Made by a program: the position numbers and the translations under genes | Part shown: positions 7,804 to 15,412 of the stretch, in pieces | Layout: every line of letters starts with the position of its first letter | Numbering within the stretch: position 1 is the first letter of the stretch | NCBI GenBank assembly: GCA_002315285.1 | Contig: DCGR01000044.1 | Coordinates: forward strand, 1-28,642 | Length of the DNA: 28,642 bases | Direction of reading: 5' to 3' | Source of the DNA: Bacteroides sp. UBA1773 | GTDB lineage: Bacteria > Bacteroidota > Bacteroidia > Bacteroidales > Bacteroidaceae | The notes under the pieces: model-generated | Told to the model about the DNA's origin: nothing | What the model saw: only the letters and a program-made list of their open reading frames with translations | Database searches by the model: none

Positions 7804-10800
7804 TCATTCGTTTACAATTTCCCGCAAAACGCCAAGTGCCTGTTCCACGGTATCCACGTTTTTCAGTACCATGCTACGTTTGCCATTCTGTTCGCGCAAA
7901 GTGCAATAACGAGGATGATGCATCATATAATCAATGAACCTGCCAAAAGCCGCACTCTGATAATATGGGCTGTCCAAACGCGACACAAAATACAATGTCA
8001 TGCGCTTCGCTTTCAGCACAGCCTTTTCCACACCAAGTTGTCGGGCCAAACGGCGGAACGGAACAATACGCAACAATTCCTGGCCCTCGAGAGGAATCTT
8101 TCCGAAACGATCCTCCAAGCGTTGACGAAATGCCAACAAATCCACATCACACTCTATGCCATCCAATTCCCTATATAGCAACATCCTTTCACTGCTGCTG
8201 GGAACGTATTCGTCGGGGAAGAGCAATTCCAAGTCGCTTTCAATCGTACATTCGTGCACATACTGTTCGCCTGAGACCCTTCCATCAGGTGCAGACTCTG
8301 TAGCAGGCAAAATGTCGGGAAACTCGTCATCGCGCAATTCCTGGACAGCCTCCTCCAGAATTTTCTGATAGGTCTCATAGCCCAAATCGGCAATAAACCC
8401 ACTTTGCTCCGCCCCAAGCAGGTTTCCGGCACCACGAATATCCAAATCCTGCATGGCAATGTGGATGCCACTGCCCAAGTCGCTGAAATTCTCTATCGCC
8501 TCCAGCCGTCGCTTTGCCTCCGGATTCAAGGCATCGAGCGGAGGAGTGAGCAAATAGCAAAAAGCCTTGCGATTGCTACGTCCCACCCGTCCCCGAAGTT
8601 GATGCAAGTCGCTCAAGCCATAACATTGGGCCTGATTGACAATGATGGTGTTCACATTGGGCATGTCTATTCCGCTTTCCACGATGGTAGTGGCCACAAA
8701 CACATCATAGTCGAAATTCACAAAATCATATACAATCCTCTCCAACTCGACAGGCGACATCTGGCCATGGCCTATGCAGACCCTGCAATCGGGGATCCTA
8801 TTCACAATCATGGCTCGTAGCGACTCGAGGTTCTGAATCCGATTATTTACGAAAAACACTTGTCCGTTGCGACTCATCTCATAGTTGATGGCATCCATGA
8901 TGACATCCTCATCGAACGTGTGGACCTCCGTCTGGATGGGATAACGGTTGGGGGGAGGTGTCTGGATGACACTCAGGTCGCGAGCCCCGAGGAGAGAGAA
9001 CTGCAACGTGCGTGGGATAGGCGTTGCCGTCAGCGTAAGCGTATCGACATTCACTTTCAGCTGGCGAAGCTTCTCCTTCACCCCAACACCGAACTTCTGT
9101 TCCTCATCGACAATGAGCAATCCAAGATCCTTGAACTTCACGCCCTTTCCTATGAGTTTGTGAGTACCTATAATAATATCTATCTTGCCTGTCGCCAACT
9201 CGTCCAGAATACGTTTCGTTTCCATTGCCGCACGAGCCCTGCTCAGGTAATCGACCTTGCAGGGGAAATCATGCAGACGCTCACTAAAAGTCTGCCAATG
9301 CTGAAATGCGAGTACCGTGGTAGGCACGAGCACAGCCACTTGCTTACCGTCGGTAGCCGCCTTGAATGCTGCGCGAATAGCCACTTCGGTTTTTCCAAAG
9401 CCCACATCACCACACACCAGACGGTCCATGGGTCGAGGACTCTCCATGTCGGCTTTCACCTCTTGGGTGGCTTTCAGTTGGTCAGGAGTATCCTCATAGA
9501 TGAAGCTTGCCTCCAGTTCATGCTGCATATATCCATCTTTCGTAAATGAGAAACCCGCTTCTTTCTTCCGTTGGGAATACAACCGAATCAAGTCACGAGC
9601 TATGTCCTTGATCTTTGTCTTCGTGCGTTCCTTGATTCTCTCCCAAGCGCCAGTCCCCAGTTTGCTGATACGAGGAGCCTCCCCTTCCTTGCCTTTGTAT
9701 TTTGATATCTTATGCAACGCATGGATTGACACGAACACCACATCGTCGTGCTGATAAATCAGCTTTATCACCTCTTGGGTGGAGTCGCCATTGGGAATCC
9801 TCACCAATCCGCCAAAGCGGCCAATGCCATGATCTATATGCACCACATAATCGCCGATTTCAAACTGATTCAACTCCTTCAGCGTCAGAGCCATTTTTCC
9901 ACTTCGGGCTTTGTCGCTGCGCAAACTATACTTATGGAAACGGTCGAAAATCTGATGATCGGTAAAAAAGCAGCATTTCAGGTCGTGGTCACAAAAACCT
10001 GCGTGGAGAGTCTTATCCACGGCCTCAAAAGCAATGTTGTCGCCCCGTTCCTCGAAAATCGAATGTAGGCGCGTAGCCTGCTTGAGGCTGTCCGTACAGA
10101 TATACAAGGCATAGCCATCCTGCAAGTAACGGCCGAAGGTTTCGCTTACCATGTCGAAATTCTTATGGAACGCAGGCTGGGCCGCCGTGTGGAACTGGAC
10201 GCATGAGCCAGTCGAAACGGCTGGTTTATTTCCGAAAGTGATTACACGGTTATGAACCCCCTCCAACACCGCATTCGTGTGATGCACAACAACAGTGTCG
10301 GCCGATAGCATGTCAAAGAAGTCGGCATCCTCAGAGGTCAGCTCAGGCACGATGCAAATCTGTTCCAGTTTGGTCTTCGAGAGCTGGGTATCCACCTCAA
10401 ACGCTCTCAACGACTCTATTTCATCGCAAAAAAAATCGATGCGATAAGGTTGTTCCGACGAGAAGGAGAATACATCGATGATGCTACCCCTGCGAGCATA
10501 CTGGCCAGGTTCATACACATAATCCACTTGGGCGAATCCCAGTCCAGACAATTGGCCGTCGAGCTCATCCAAAGGCACACAATCACTCAGGTGCAAGGTC
10601 AGGGTATGTTGAGCCAACGACTGGGCCGACACCACCTTTTCGGCTACAGCATCGGGATACGTGACCACATACACAGGCTGCCGCACTTGCAGTTTGTTGA
10701 GCACTTCCGTACGAAGAATCTCATTGGCCGCATCGTGCTTTGCTTCCTTCACATTCCGTTTATAGGGAGAAGGGAAGAAACACACGTCAACATCGCCCAT

Positions 10801-11028
10801 CATCTGGGTCAGGTCATGATAGAAATAACCCGCTTCCTCCTCGTCAGACATGACAAAAACGAAACGACACGGCAACCTGTGCCACAACGCAGCAAACACG
10901 ACAGGAAGCGATGAAGCGCTCAAGCCCCCGAGAAAAATGTCTCCTGCCGCTTGCGACTCCAATAATCCTGCCACTTCAGCCAAGCCACAGTGTGTGGCAT
11001 AAAGCTTTTGTATCTCTGTTATTTTCAT
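7804..11028 (-). CDS. mfd: Transcription-repair coupling factor Mfd
   Basis: 1074 aa from the ATG at 11028, whose product opens MKITEIQKLY. The open frame extends to 11148, but those 40 codons would cover the promoter and encode an unconserved-looking leader. Domains in order: UvrB-like N-terminal region (about 1-350); RNA polymerase-interacting CarD-like domain with FEIGDYVVHIDHGIGRFGGL (389-408); SF2 helicase/translocase core with GDVGFGKT (540-547), DEEQ (641-644), TATPIPRT (667-674) and, further on, QLRGRVGRSNR; C-terminal TRCF domain. Mfd is an ATP-driven translocase that removes RNA polymerase stalled at DNA lesions and recruits UvrA. It is transcribed alone, divergently from the TPR gene. 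Its length is normal for Bacteroidota. Confidence 0.97.
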   Translation of the reverse strand: MKITEIQKLYATHCGLAEVAGLLESQAAGDIFLGGLSASSLPVVFAALWHRLPCRFVFVMSDEEEAGYFYHDLTQMMGDVDVCFFPSPYKRNVKEAKHDAANEILRTEVLNKLQVRQPVYVVTYPDAVAEKVVSAQSLAQHTLTLHLSDCVPLDELDGQLSGLGFAQVDYVYEPGQYARRGSIIDVFSFSSEQPYRIDFFCDEIESLRAFEVDTQLSKTKLEQICIVPELTSEDADFFDMLSADTVVVHHTNAVLEGVHNRVITFGNKPAVSTGSCVQFHTAAQPAFHKNFDMVSETFGRYLQDGYALYICTDSLKQATRLHSIFEERGDNIAFEAVDKTLHAGFCDHDLKCCFFTDHQIFDRFHKYSLRSDKARSGKMALTLKELNQFEIGDYVVHIDHGIGRFGGLVRIPNGDSTQEVIKLIYQHDDVVFVSIHALHKISKYKGKEGEAPRISKLGTGAWERIKERTKTKIKDIARDLIRLYSQRKKEAGFSFTKDGYMQHELEASFIYEDTPDQLKATQEVKADMESPRPMDRLVCGDVGFGKTEVAIRAAFKAATDGKQVAVLVPTTVLAFQHWQTFSERLHDFPCKVDYLSRARAAMETKRILDELATGKIDIIIGTHKLIGKGVKFKDLGLLIVDEEQKFGVGVKEKLRQLKVNVDTLTLTATPIPRTLQFSLLGARDLSVIQTPPPNRYPIQTEVHTFDEDVIMDAINYEMSRNGQVFFVNNRIQNLESLRAMIVNRIPDCRVCIGHGQMSPVELERIVYDFVNFDYDVFVATTIVESGIDMPNVNTIIVNQAQCYGLSDLHQLRGRVGRSNRKAFCYLLTPPLDALNPEAKRRLEAIENFSDLGSGIHIAMQDLDIRGAGNLLGAEQSGFIADLGYETYQKILEEAVQELRDDEFPDILPATESAPDGRVSGEQYVHECTIESDLELLFPDEYVPSSSERMLLYRELDGIECDVDLLAFRQRLEDRFGKIPLEGQELLRIVPFRRLARQLGVEKAVLKAKRMTLYFVSRLDSPYYQSAAFGRFIDYMMHHPRYCTLREQNGKRSMVLKNVDTVEQALGVLREIVNE

Positions 11029-11037
11029 AATCGGACA

Positions 11038-11045
11038 CAAAAGTA
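11038..11045 (-). promoter_or_regulatory. -7 element upstream of mfd
   Basis: On the minus strand this reads TACTTTTG, fitting TAnnTTTG. It ends only 9 nt before the ATG at 11028, so the mRNA leader would be only a few bases. No well-spaced TTTG -33 box is visible; the nearest minus-strand TTTG is 12 bp away, too close for the usual 19-21 bp. Confidence 0.45.
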
Positions 11046-11162
11046 GTGAAAACTTTGCAAAACAGGGGAACTCCCCACATAAAAGCCGGGCGAAAGAGAC
11101 CGCATATCGCCCCGAAACAGTTAAAAATCGGTCCGCATGCACCAACAAAACCGATTATGCAT

Positions 11163-11170
11163 TATCTTTG
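11163..11170 (+). promoter_or_regulatory. -7 element upstream of the TPR gene
   Basis: TATCTTTG fits TAnnTTTG and ends 5 nt before the ATG at 11176. This supports choosing 11176 over the in-frame ATG at 11137, which would lie upstream of the promoter. A transcript starting at the usual distance would be leaderless or nearly so. No good -33 box was found. Confidence 0.5.
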
Positions 11171-11175
11171 CGTCC

Positions 11176-13338
11176 ATGAAACAGGACATAGGAATAGATT
11201 TCGTTTATAGGCTTTTAGACGAAGGGCGTCTGCGCGAGGCGCTCACACAGTTGTCGGCACTTGCCGTGAACATTGGTCGTTGGGATTTGCAAAGCAAGGT
11301 TTTCGACGCGCAAACAACCTACGGTTTTCTTCTGAAATACATCGTAGATGGCATTGCCGACCCCAACCGATTGACCATGTACGACCAGCTCAAGCTGCAG
11401 GCTTACCAACTTACCGACATGCTCCGCATAGCCTTTGACATGGAACGGAGGCAATCAGCCTATTATCAGACCTTGCGTCGATACGACCAGCAAGCGCCGA
11501 TGAGTTTCGCCGAACTTCATGAGGCCCTCGTCCAATGTACACACGACTTGCATGATGCCCAAGAATCCACTACAGAAGACAAGGAAAACCTCATGGAAAA
11601 ATATGTCTTTGAGCACGAGAAGGTACTTGCGGAACTGTTCGACAGAACCTGGGCCTCGCTTATCTGGACAGAAAAGGAAAGCGAACAAGCAGCCATGATT
11701 CTCAACGACAGCCATGCATCGTCAGAAAAAGACCGCGCCCTATTCATCGCAGCCATGATGATGAGCCTCACCAGAATCATGGACGCAAACAAATTCCGAC
11801 TTCTGCTACAAGCTGCCAGGAGCAAATCAGAAATAGTGTGTGGACGAGCCACAGTTGCATTGCTCATCACGCTGGCCATCCATTCAGAACGCATCAAGAT
11901 GATGCCAACTGTCCTAAGCGAATGGCAAGAGGCCAAAAAAGACAAACGGCTGAAGAATCAGTTGTTCGAGGCGAATCTACAACTCCTGATGTGCAGGGAA
12001 ACGTTGAAACTCGAAAAGCACATACACGACAACATCATGCCCACCATCATGAAAGGCGCGACAAAAGGGAATGTACACATCATACTCGACAATGAGGACA
12101 ACGACAACCTCGATGACCCCGAAATACGCGACAAAATGAGCCAAATGCGCGAACTCATACTGAGCGGTGCCGACATTTATTTCAACACCTTTGCACCTCT
12201 CAAGAGCAACAGCTTCTTTGGTTCCGTGTTTCACTGGTTCATGCCTTTCGACCTGCTACAAACCGACATGTATCAGAAGTTCCACTCATTTGCCAACGTC
12301 AAAAGTCCCCTTCTTCCGCTCATCATCCATTCCAACGGATTCTGCGACTCCGACCGCTATTCCTTCCTGTTGCTGATGAGCAATATGCCTGGAGCCATCA
12401 GTACCGAACTGGAAGATAGCATCAAGAAACAACTGCCTGAAGGATTCGACAGCCAGACAGCCAACCCTGAACGACTGTTGCGAGCAAAGGACTACTCCCG
12501 CTACTTTATCCAGGACATTTTCCGCTACTACAAACTGTCGCTCCACCGCACCGACGAAACCGACATTTTCAAGCATCCATTCGACTTATGGAAAAGCCCA
12601 CTCACATCATCCACCTACGACAACGACCAATTACTGCTCTTAGGCGAATTTCTCTTGCAGCACAATTATTTGGATGAAGCGTTCGAACTGTTCCACGACC
12701 TGACCCAAAGCAATGAAAACGAAGCACCCATCTGGCGCAAATTGGGTTTTGTACTTCAAAAGAAACACGACTACAAGAGAGCCATCAGAGCTTACGAATA
12801 TGCAGACCTGCTCGAGCCAGACCATCTGTGGACCATACGTCATCTGGCCCAATGCTACAGGCACTTACAGAGCACCGAAAAAGCCATCTTGTATTATAAG
12901 AAGATTGAATCGGCGCATCCCGACAATCTGCAAATCACCATGCTCATTGGCCAGTGCCTGGCTCAGCAAAGCAAGTTGGACGAAGCCCTGGCCTATTTCC
13001 ATAAGGTGGAATATTTGTCGGACGACAAACGGCAGTCCCAAAGAGCCATCGGATGGTGTCTGTTCCTACAAGGGAAAAACGAAGAAGCCACAACACAATA
13101 TGAAAAGCTGACCCATGCGAACCAACCCTCCGCTGAAGATTTTCTCAACTACGCCCATACTCTCTGGGTACAAGGGAAAAGCAAAGAAGCCATGACAGCC
13201 TACAAGCAAGCTAACAGCATGTGTCCTGACCACTCTACATTCATCCAACTTTTGGAGGACGACAGCAACACCCTTGCCAAACATGGCATTTCGTTACGCG
13301 AACAGCAGCTCATAGCCGACGCCGCCATCCAGTCATAA
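11176..13338 (+). CDS. Large TPR-repeat protein of unknown function
   Basis: 720 aa from the ATG at 11176 (product opens MKQDIGIDF). There is no signal peptide or membrane segment, so it is probably cytoplasmic. The N-terminal two thirds are mostly helical, with no motif I recognise. From about residue 480 to 700, tetratricopeptide repeats follow one another, for example APIWRKLGFVLQKKHDYKRA, then WTIRHLAQCYRHLQSTEKAI and TMLIGQCLAQQSKLDEALAY. TPR arrays bind partner proteins. The gene stands alone, divergent from mfd, so context gives little help. An acidic stretch (DNEDNDNLDDPEI) lies near the middle. Function unknown. Confidence 0.85.
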   Translation: MKQDIGIDFVYRLLDEGRLREALTQLSALAVNIGRWDLQSKVFDAQTTYGFLLKYIVDGIADPNRLTMYDQLKLQAYQLTDMLRIAFDMERRQSAYYQTLRRYDQQAPMSFAELHEALVQCTHDLHDAQESTTEDKENLMEKYVFEHEKVLAELFDRTWASLIWTEKESEQAAMILNDSHASSEKDRALFIAAMMMSLTRIMDANKFRLLLQAARSKSEIVCGRATVALLITLAIHSERIKMMPTVLSEWQEAKKDKRLKNQLFEANLQLLMCRETLKLEKHIHDNIMPTIMKGATKGNVHIILDNEDNDNLDDPEIRDKMSQMRELILSGADIYFNTFAPLKSNSFFGSVFHWFMPFDLLQTDMYQKFHSFANVKSPLLPLIIHSNGFCDSDRYSFLLLMSNMPGAISTELEDSIKKQLPEGFDSQTANPERLLRAKDYSRYFIQDIFRYYKLSLHRTDETDIFKHPFDLWKSPLTSSTYDNDQLLLLGEFLLQHNYLDEAFELFHDLTQSNENEAPIWRKLGFVLQKKHDYKRAIRAYEYADLLEPDHLWTIRHLAQCYRHLQSTEKAILYYKKIESAHPDNLQITMLIGQCLAQQSKLDEALAYFHKVEYLSDDKRQSQRAIGWCLFLQGKNEEATTQYEKLTHANQPSAEDFLNYAHTLWVQGKSKEAMTAYKQANSMCPDHSTFIQLLEDDSNTLAKHGISLREQQLIADAAIQS

Positions 13339-13345
13339 ATTCGTT

Positions 13346-13393
13346 GGGGAAACACGACCGAATCATTGTATCCACCCGTTTTCCCCTTTTTTT
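13346..13393 (+). terminator. Probable intrinsic terminator of the TPR gene
   Basis: GGGGAAA (13346-13352) can pair with TTTCCCC (13380-13386), and seven T residues follow directly. The 27-nt loop is long, but stem plus T-run fits a rho-independent terminator, and the stem starts 8 bp after the stop codon. Confidence 0.5.
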
Positions 13394-13414
13394 CTCAAAA
13401 AAAACCAAATAAAA

Positions 13415-13445
13415 TTTGCCTACACGAAAAATTGTCGTACCTTTG
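13415..13445 (+). promoter_or_regulatory. Complete Bacteroidota promoter for tRNA-Ser
   Basis: A TTTG -33 box (13415-13418) and TACCTTTG -7 box (13438-13445) are separated by exactly 19 bp, the textbook arrangement for the primary sigma factor of Bacteroides. The tRNA begins 30 bp downstream. This is the best promoter in the window and anchors the taxonomic call. Confidence 0.88.
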
Positions 13446-13474
13446 CAGCGCCAAACAAAAAGGCAATCCATCTT

Positions 13475-13562
13475 GGAGAGATGGGAGAGTGGTTTATTCC
13501 AGCGGTCTTGAAAACCGCCGTACTGAGAGGTACCGGGGGTTCGAATCCCTCTCTCTCCGCCA
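13475..13562 (+). tRNA. tRNA-Ser(UGA)
   Basis: 88 nt with encoded CCA. The acceptor stem pairs GGAGAGA with TCTCTCC. The anticodon stem GCGGT/ACCGC encloses the loop CTTGAAA, giving anticodon TGA (13509-13511), which reads UCA serine codons. The long variable arm (GTAC/GTAC stem) is typical of class II tRNA-Ser, and the T-arm has GGTTCGAATCC. It is followed at once by a terminator and preceded by its own promoter. tRNA-Ser genes are common integration sites for mobile elements. Confidence 0.97.
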
Positions 13563-13563
13563 A

Positions 13564-13606
13564 AAAAGTGCTTTTCAAGTGATTGAGAGGCACTTTTCTT
13601 GTTTTT
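13564..13606 (+). terminator. Intrinsic terminator of tRNA-Ser
   Basis: AAAAGTGC (13564-13571) and GCACTTTT (13590-13597) form an 8-bp stem immediately after the CCA end. The downstream stretch CTTGTTTTTC supplies the T-run. Confidence 0.8.
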
Positions 13607-13620
13607 CTATTACACCAATG

Positions 13621-13678
13621 TTGCACCACTCTAATTTTTGAATATCTCAATAACCTTGTACCAACCTTGTACAAGGTT
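13621..13678. repeat. TTGYACMA-type motifs and palindrome upstream of a short ORF
   Basis: Three related octamers occur: TTGCACCA (13621-13628), TTGTACCA (13656-13663) and TTGTACAA (13667-13674). The last two are offset by 11 bp, one helical turn, as part of a direct repeat of AACCTTGTAC at 13652 and 13663. The second copy belongs to a perfect 16-bp palindrome, AACCTTGTACAAGGTT (13663-13678). It abuts a -7 element at 13682. The layout resembles an operator or recombinase arm-site cluster. Confidence 0.55.
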
Positions 13679-13681
13679 CAT

Positions 13682-13689
13682 TATATTTG
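13682..13689 (+). promoter_or_regulatory. -7 element before the 13-codon ORF
   Basis: TATATTTG matches TAnnTTTG. The position expected for the -33 box falls inside the AACCTTGTAC repeats, so a factor bound at the palindrome would block this promoter. Confidence 0.45.
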
Positions 13690-13706
13690 CAGAAAACTAT
13701 TGAACT

Positions 13707-13748
13707 ATGAACAAGAAGAAAGACCTTTACAACCTCCAAATAGGGTAA
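13707..13748 (+). other. 13-codon ORF: leader peptide or stump of a lost gene
   Basis: ATG at 13707 reads MNKKKDLYNLQIG and stops at TAA 13746-13748. It has a promoter-like -7 box and an 18-bp leader, an arrangement expected of a real gene, but the frame closes almost at once and no longer frame continues beyond. It could be the truncated 5' end of a gene, perhaps an integrase next to the tRNA, or a short regulatory peptide. No family can be assigned from 13 residues. Confidence 0.3.
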
Positions 13749-13823
13749 TGTTTGTAGATTAATTTATTTGTTTGGTATATACATATTTATGGGGAATTGC
13801 CATTTTGAGAGCTGGGATTGGGA

Positions 13824-13867
13824 CAAAAAAATCAGGGACAAAAGGTTGATTTTACCATCTTGTCCCT
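13824..13867 (-). terminator. Intrinsic terminator of the NRPS/export operon
   Basis: On the minus strand AGGGACAAGATGGT pairs with ACCTTTTGTCCCT, with one bulge and a 7-nt loop (13834-13867). After two bases a run of seven T residues follows. It lies about 185 nt past the TolC-like stop codon, so the operon mRNA would keep the 43-bp hairpin in its 3' untranslated region. Confidence 0.62.
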
Positions 13868-13954
13868 AATCTCCTGAACTGTTTCATAACCTAATTATTG
13901 AGGTATTTCATTTTTTATAATAATTGAAATCTTTCAGATCTGTGTCATTCCATT

Positions 13955-14047
13955 GTAACTATTCAGGCCGTGTAAGGCACACACTTTAGCATCACCAAGT
14001 GACATGGTGATGCTAAAGTGTGTGCCTTACACGGCCTGAATAGTTAC
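13955..14047. repeat. Perfect 43-bp inverted repeat with 7-nt loop
   Basis: The left arm (13955-13997) begins GTAACTATTCAGGCC and ends GCATCACCA. The right arm (14005-14047) is its exact reverse complement. The loop is AGTGACA. It begins 3 nt past the stop codon of the TolC-like gene. No T-run follows on the minus strand, so it is not a standard intrinsic terminator. Confidence 0.95.
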
Positions 14048-14050
14048 GTT

Positions 14051-15400
14051 TCATTTTGTGTAGAAATCGAGAATCTTCATTCGGATGAAATATTCATATT
14101 TTGCCTGCAGTTCGTCCTGCTGTGCCTTTATCCATTTCTGGTTCTCCTGGTTGAGGTCAAAGATGGAGGAACGACCGGCTTCGTATTTGTCCTTCTCGTA
14201 GTTGAAACTGAGTTCTGCAGCCTCCTTCGCTTTTTGTGCAGCCTGATATTTTGACACGGAAACATGAGCGTTATAGTAAGCTCGCTGTATGTCATCGCGG
14301 AGAGTCTGTTGTTGTTGCTCGAGCTTGTTGTGCTGGGTCACGACATTGAGTTTGGCACGGTTGATTGCTACTCGGGTAGCCCTGCGGTTGAAAATGGGGA
14401 AAGTGGCGTGAACTCCAACGATTTCAGCATGGTTGTCTCTGAATGCCTGTGACATGAAAGATGGGTACGCATACTTGTTATTGAAGATGAAACAGTAATT
14501 GCTTGCAATGGATGCCTTCAGCTCTATGTTTGGCAACCGTCCTGCCTCCGCCACCTTGACCCTGGCTTCAGCCTCGCTGATGCCAGCCTTTGTGGCAAGG
14601 ATGGAAGGGAAGGAGCCTACGCAGTTTTCGTAGATGGCAGATGCCGACATGGGCATGGCTGACAGAGACGGCACGATGCCGGTATCAAGACCATACTCTG
14701 ATATTTCAAATTCCTCTGGGGTAGGGAGCGTGAGTAGCTGTGCAAGACTGACCTTCGACAGTATGGCATTGCCCTCATCCTGTGATAGTTGATATTCATC
14801 GGAAGCCACCTTGGCACTAGCATTGGCGACATCGCTGGTAGGCGACTTCCCCTCTGCTACCTTCATTTCAGCCCGTCTCAGCAGTTCCTTGCTCAGCAGG
14901 CACTGCTTGCGTGACAGCTCGGCCATATTCTTATGATATAGAGCCTGAAGGAATTTTGTGGCGACCTGAATGGATATGTCTTTCCGTGCAGCCTCGAGGT
15001 CTGCCGTTGCAGCCTCAAGACTGAAACTGTCAGCCTGTTTCTGATTCTTTATGGCTCCGCCGGTGTACAGTGGCATGGAAGATTGGACCTGTACGGAAGT
15101 GTAAGTCAGACCCTCCTTTATTGCAGCACTGCCTGTGTTCATGGAACCGCTTGCAGTAGTGAAGTTTCCATACCCAACCTGCTCTGATGCCACAGCTTTG
15201 ACATCAGGCAGGAACTTATTCCTTGATTCAAAGACATTCTGCTTTCTCACCTCAATATCCACAGCCTTTTGTCTCAGTGTGACATTATGTTCCAAGGCAT
15301 ACCGCAGACAGTCCTCGAGTGACATGGTGCCCTGAGCATGGCAGCAGGAAATAGAGAACAGGAAACAGAGAATCAATAATGTAAAAAGTCTTTTTTCCAT
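14051..15400 (-). CDS. TolC-like outer-membrane efflux protein
   Basis: 449 aa. An N-terminal signal peptide (LFTLLILCFLFSISCCHAQG) probably ends after AQ. The mature part shows the duplicated outer-membrane efflux pattern: SLEDCLRYALEHNVTLRQ at the start, long heptad-rich helices, PIFNRRATRVAINRAKLNVV, and a C-terminal half containing DKYEAGRSSIFDLNQENQ. TolC-type proteins trim into a channel across the outer membrane and periplasm. As last gene of the operon, 12 bp after the MacA-like adaptor, it completes a three-component exporter with the adaptor and the permease/ATPase genes. The cargo is probably the NRPS product. Its stop is followed at once by the 43-bp hairpin. Confidence 0.9.
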   Translation of the reverse strand: MEKRLFTLLILCFLFSISCCHAQGTMSLEDCLRYALEHNVTLRQKAVDIEVRKQNVFESRNKFLPDVKAVASEQVGYGNFTTASGSMNTGSAAIKEGLTYTSVQVQSSMPLYTGGAIKNQKQADSFSLEAATADLEAARKDISIQVATKFLQALYHKNMAELSRKQCLLSKELLRRAEMKVAEGKSPTSDVANASAKVASDEYQLSQDEGNAILSKVSLAQLLTLPTPEEFEISEYGLDTGIVPSLSAMPMSASAIYENCVGSFPSILATKAGISEAEARVKVAEAGRLPNIELKASIASNYCFIFNNKYAYPSFMSQAFRDNHAEIVGVHATFPIFNRRATRVAINRAKLNVVTQHNKLEQQQQTLRDDIQRAYYNAHVSVSKYQAAQKAKEAAELSFNYEKDKYEAGRSSIFDLNQENQKWIKAQQDELQAKYEYFIRMKILDFYTK

Positions 15401-15412
15401 TGTCTGCTTGTC

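Larger units (their letters stand above)
13749..14050. other. Gene-free AT-rich gap between tRNA-Ser region and exporter operon
   Basis: About 300 bp with no credible coding frame. It holds the terminator of the right-hand operon, a short direct repeat of GGGACAAAA (13820 and 13835), the weak inverted repeat ATTTCA...TGAAAT, and the 43-bp inverted repeat. It is visibly more AT-rich than the neighbouring genes. I see no further promoter, tRNA fragment or transposase remnant in it. Confidence 0.6.

Noticed and set aside
11029..11148. N-terminal extension of Mfd from an upstream ATG
   Set aside because: The extra 40 codons would cover the -7 promoter element and the shared intergenic region; the product from 11028 begins as expected for Mfd.
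11137..11175. Upstream ATG for the TPR protein
   Set aside because: The -7 box at 11163-11170 lies inside this stretch, so a transcript from it could not include the upstream ATG.
12100..12160. Possible slippery or low-complexity site in the TPR gene (Asp/Asn run)
   Set aside because: The frame is open on both sides and no slippery heptamer or pausing structure is evident.
13366..13641. 91-codon plus-strand frame covering tRNA-Ser
   Set aside because: It runs through the promoter, tRNA and terminator and has no independent support.
13420..13674. 84-codon minus-strand frame over the tRNA, containing EREGFEPP
   Set aside because: This is the well-known spurious reading of tRNA-Ser and its flanks in reverse; the tRNA explains it.
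13621..13678. CRISPR-like array
   Set aside because: Only three short octamers with unequal spacing; no spacers of constant length and no cas genes nearby.
13955..14047. 43-bp inverted repeat as a standard rho-independent terminator
   Set aside because: No T-run follows on either strand, and a proper stem plus seven-T terminator is present further downstream at 13824-13867.
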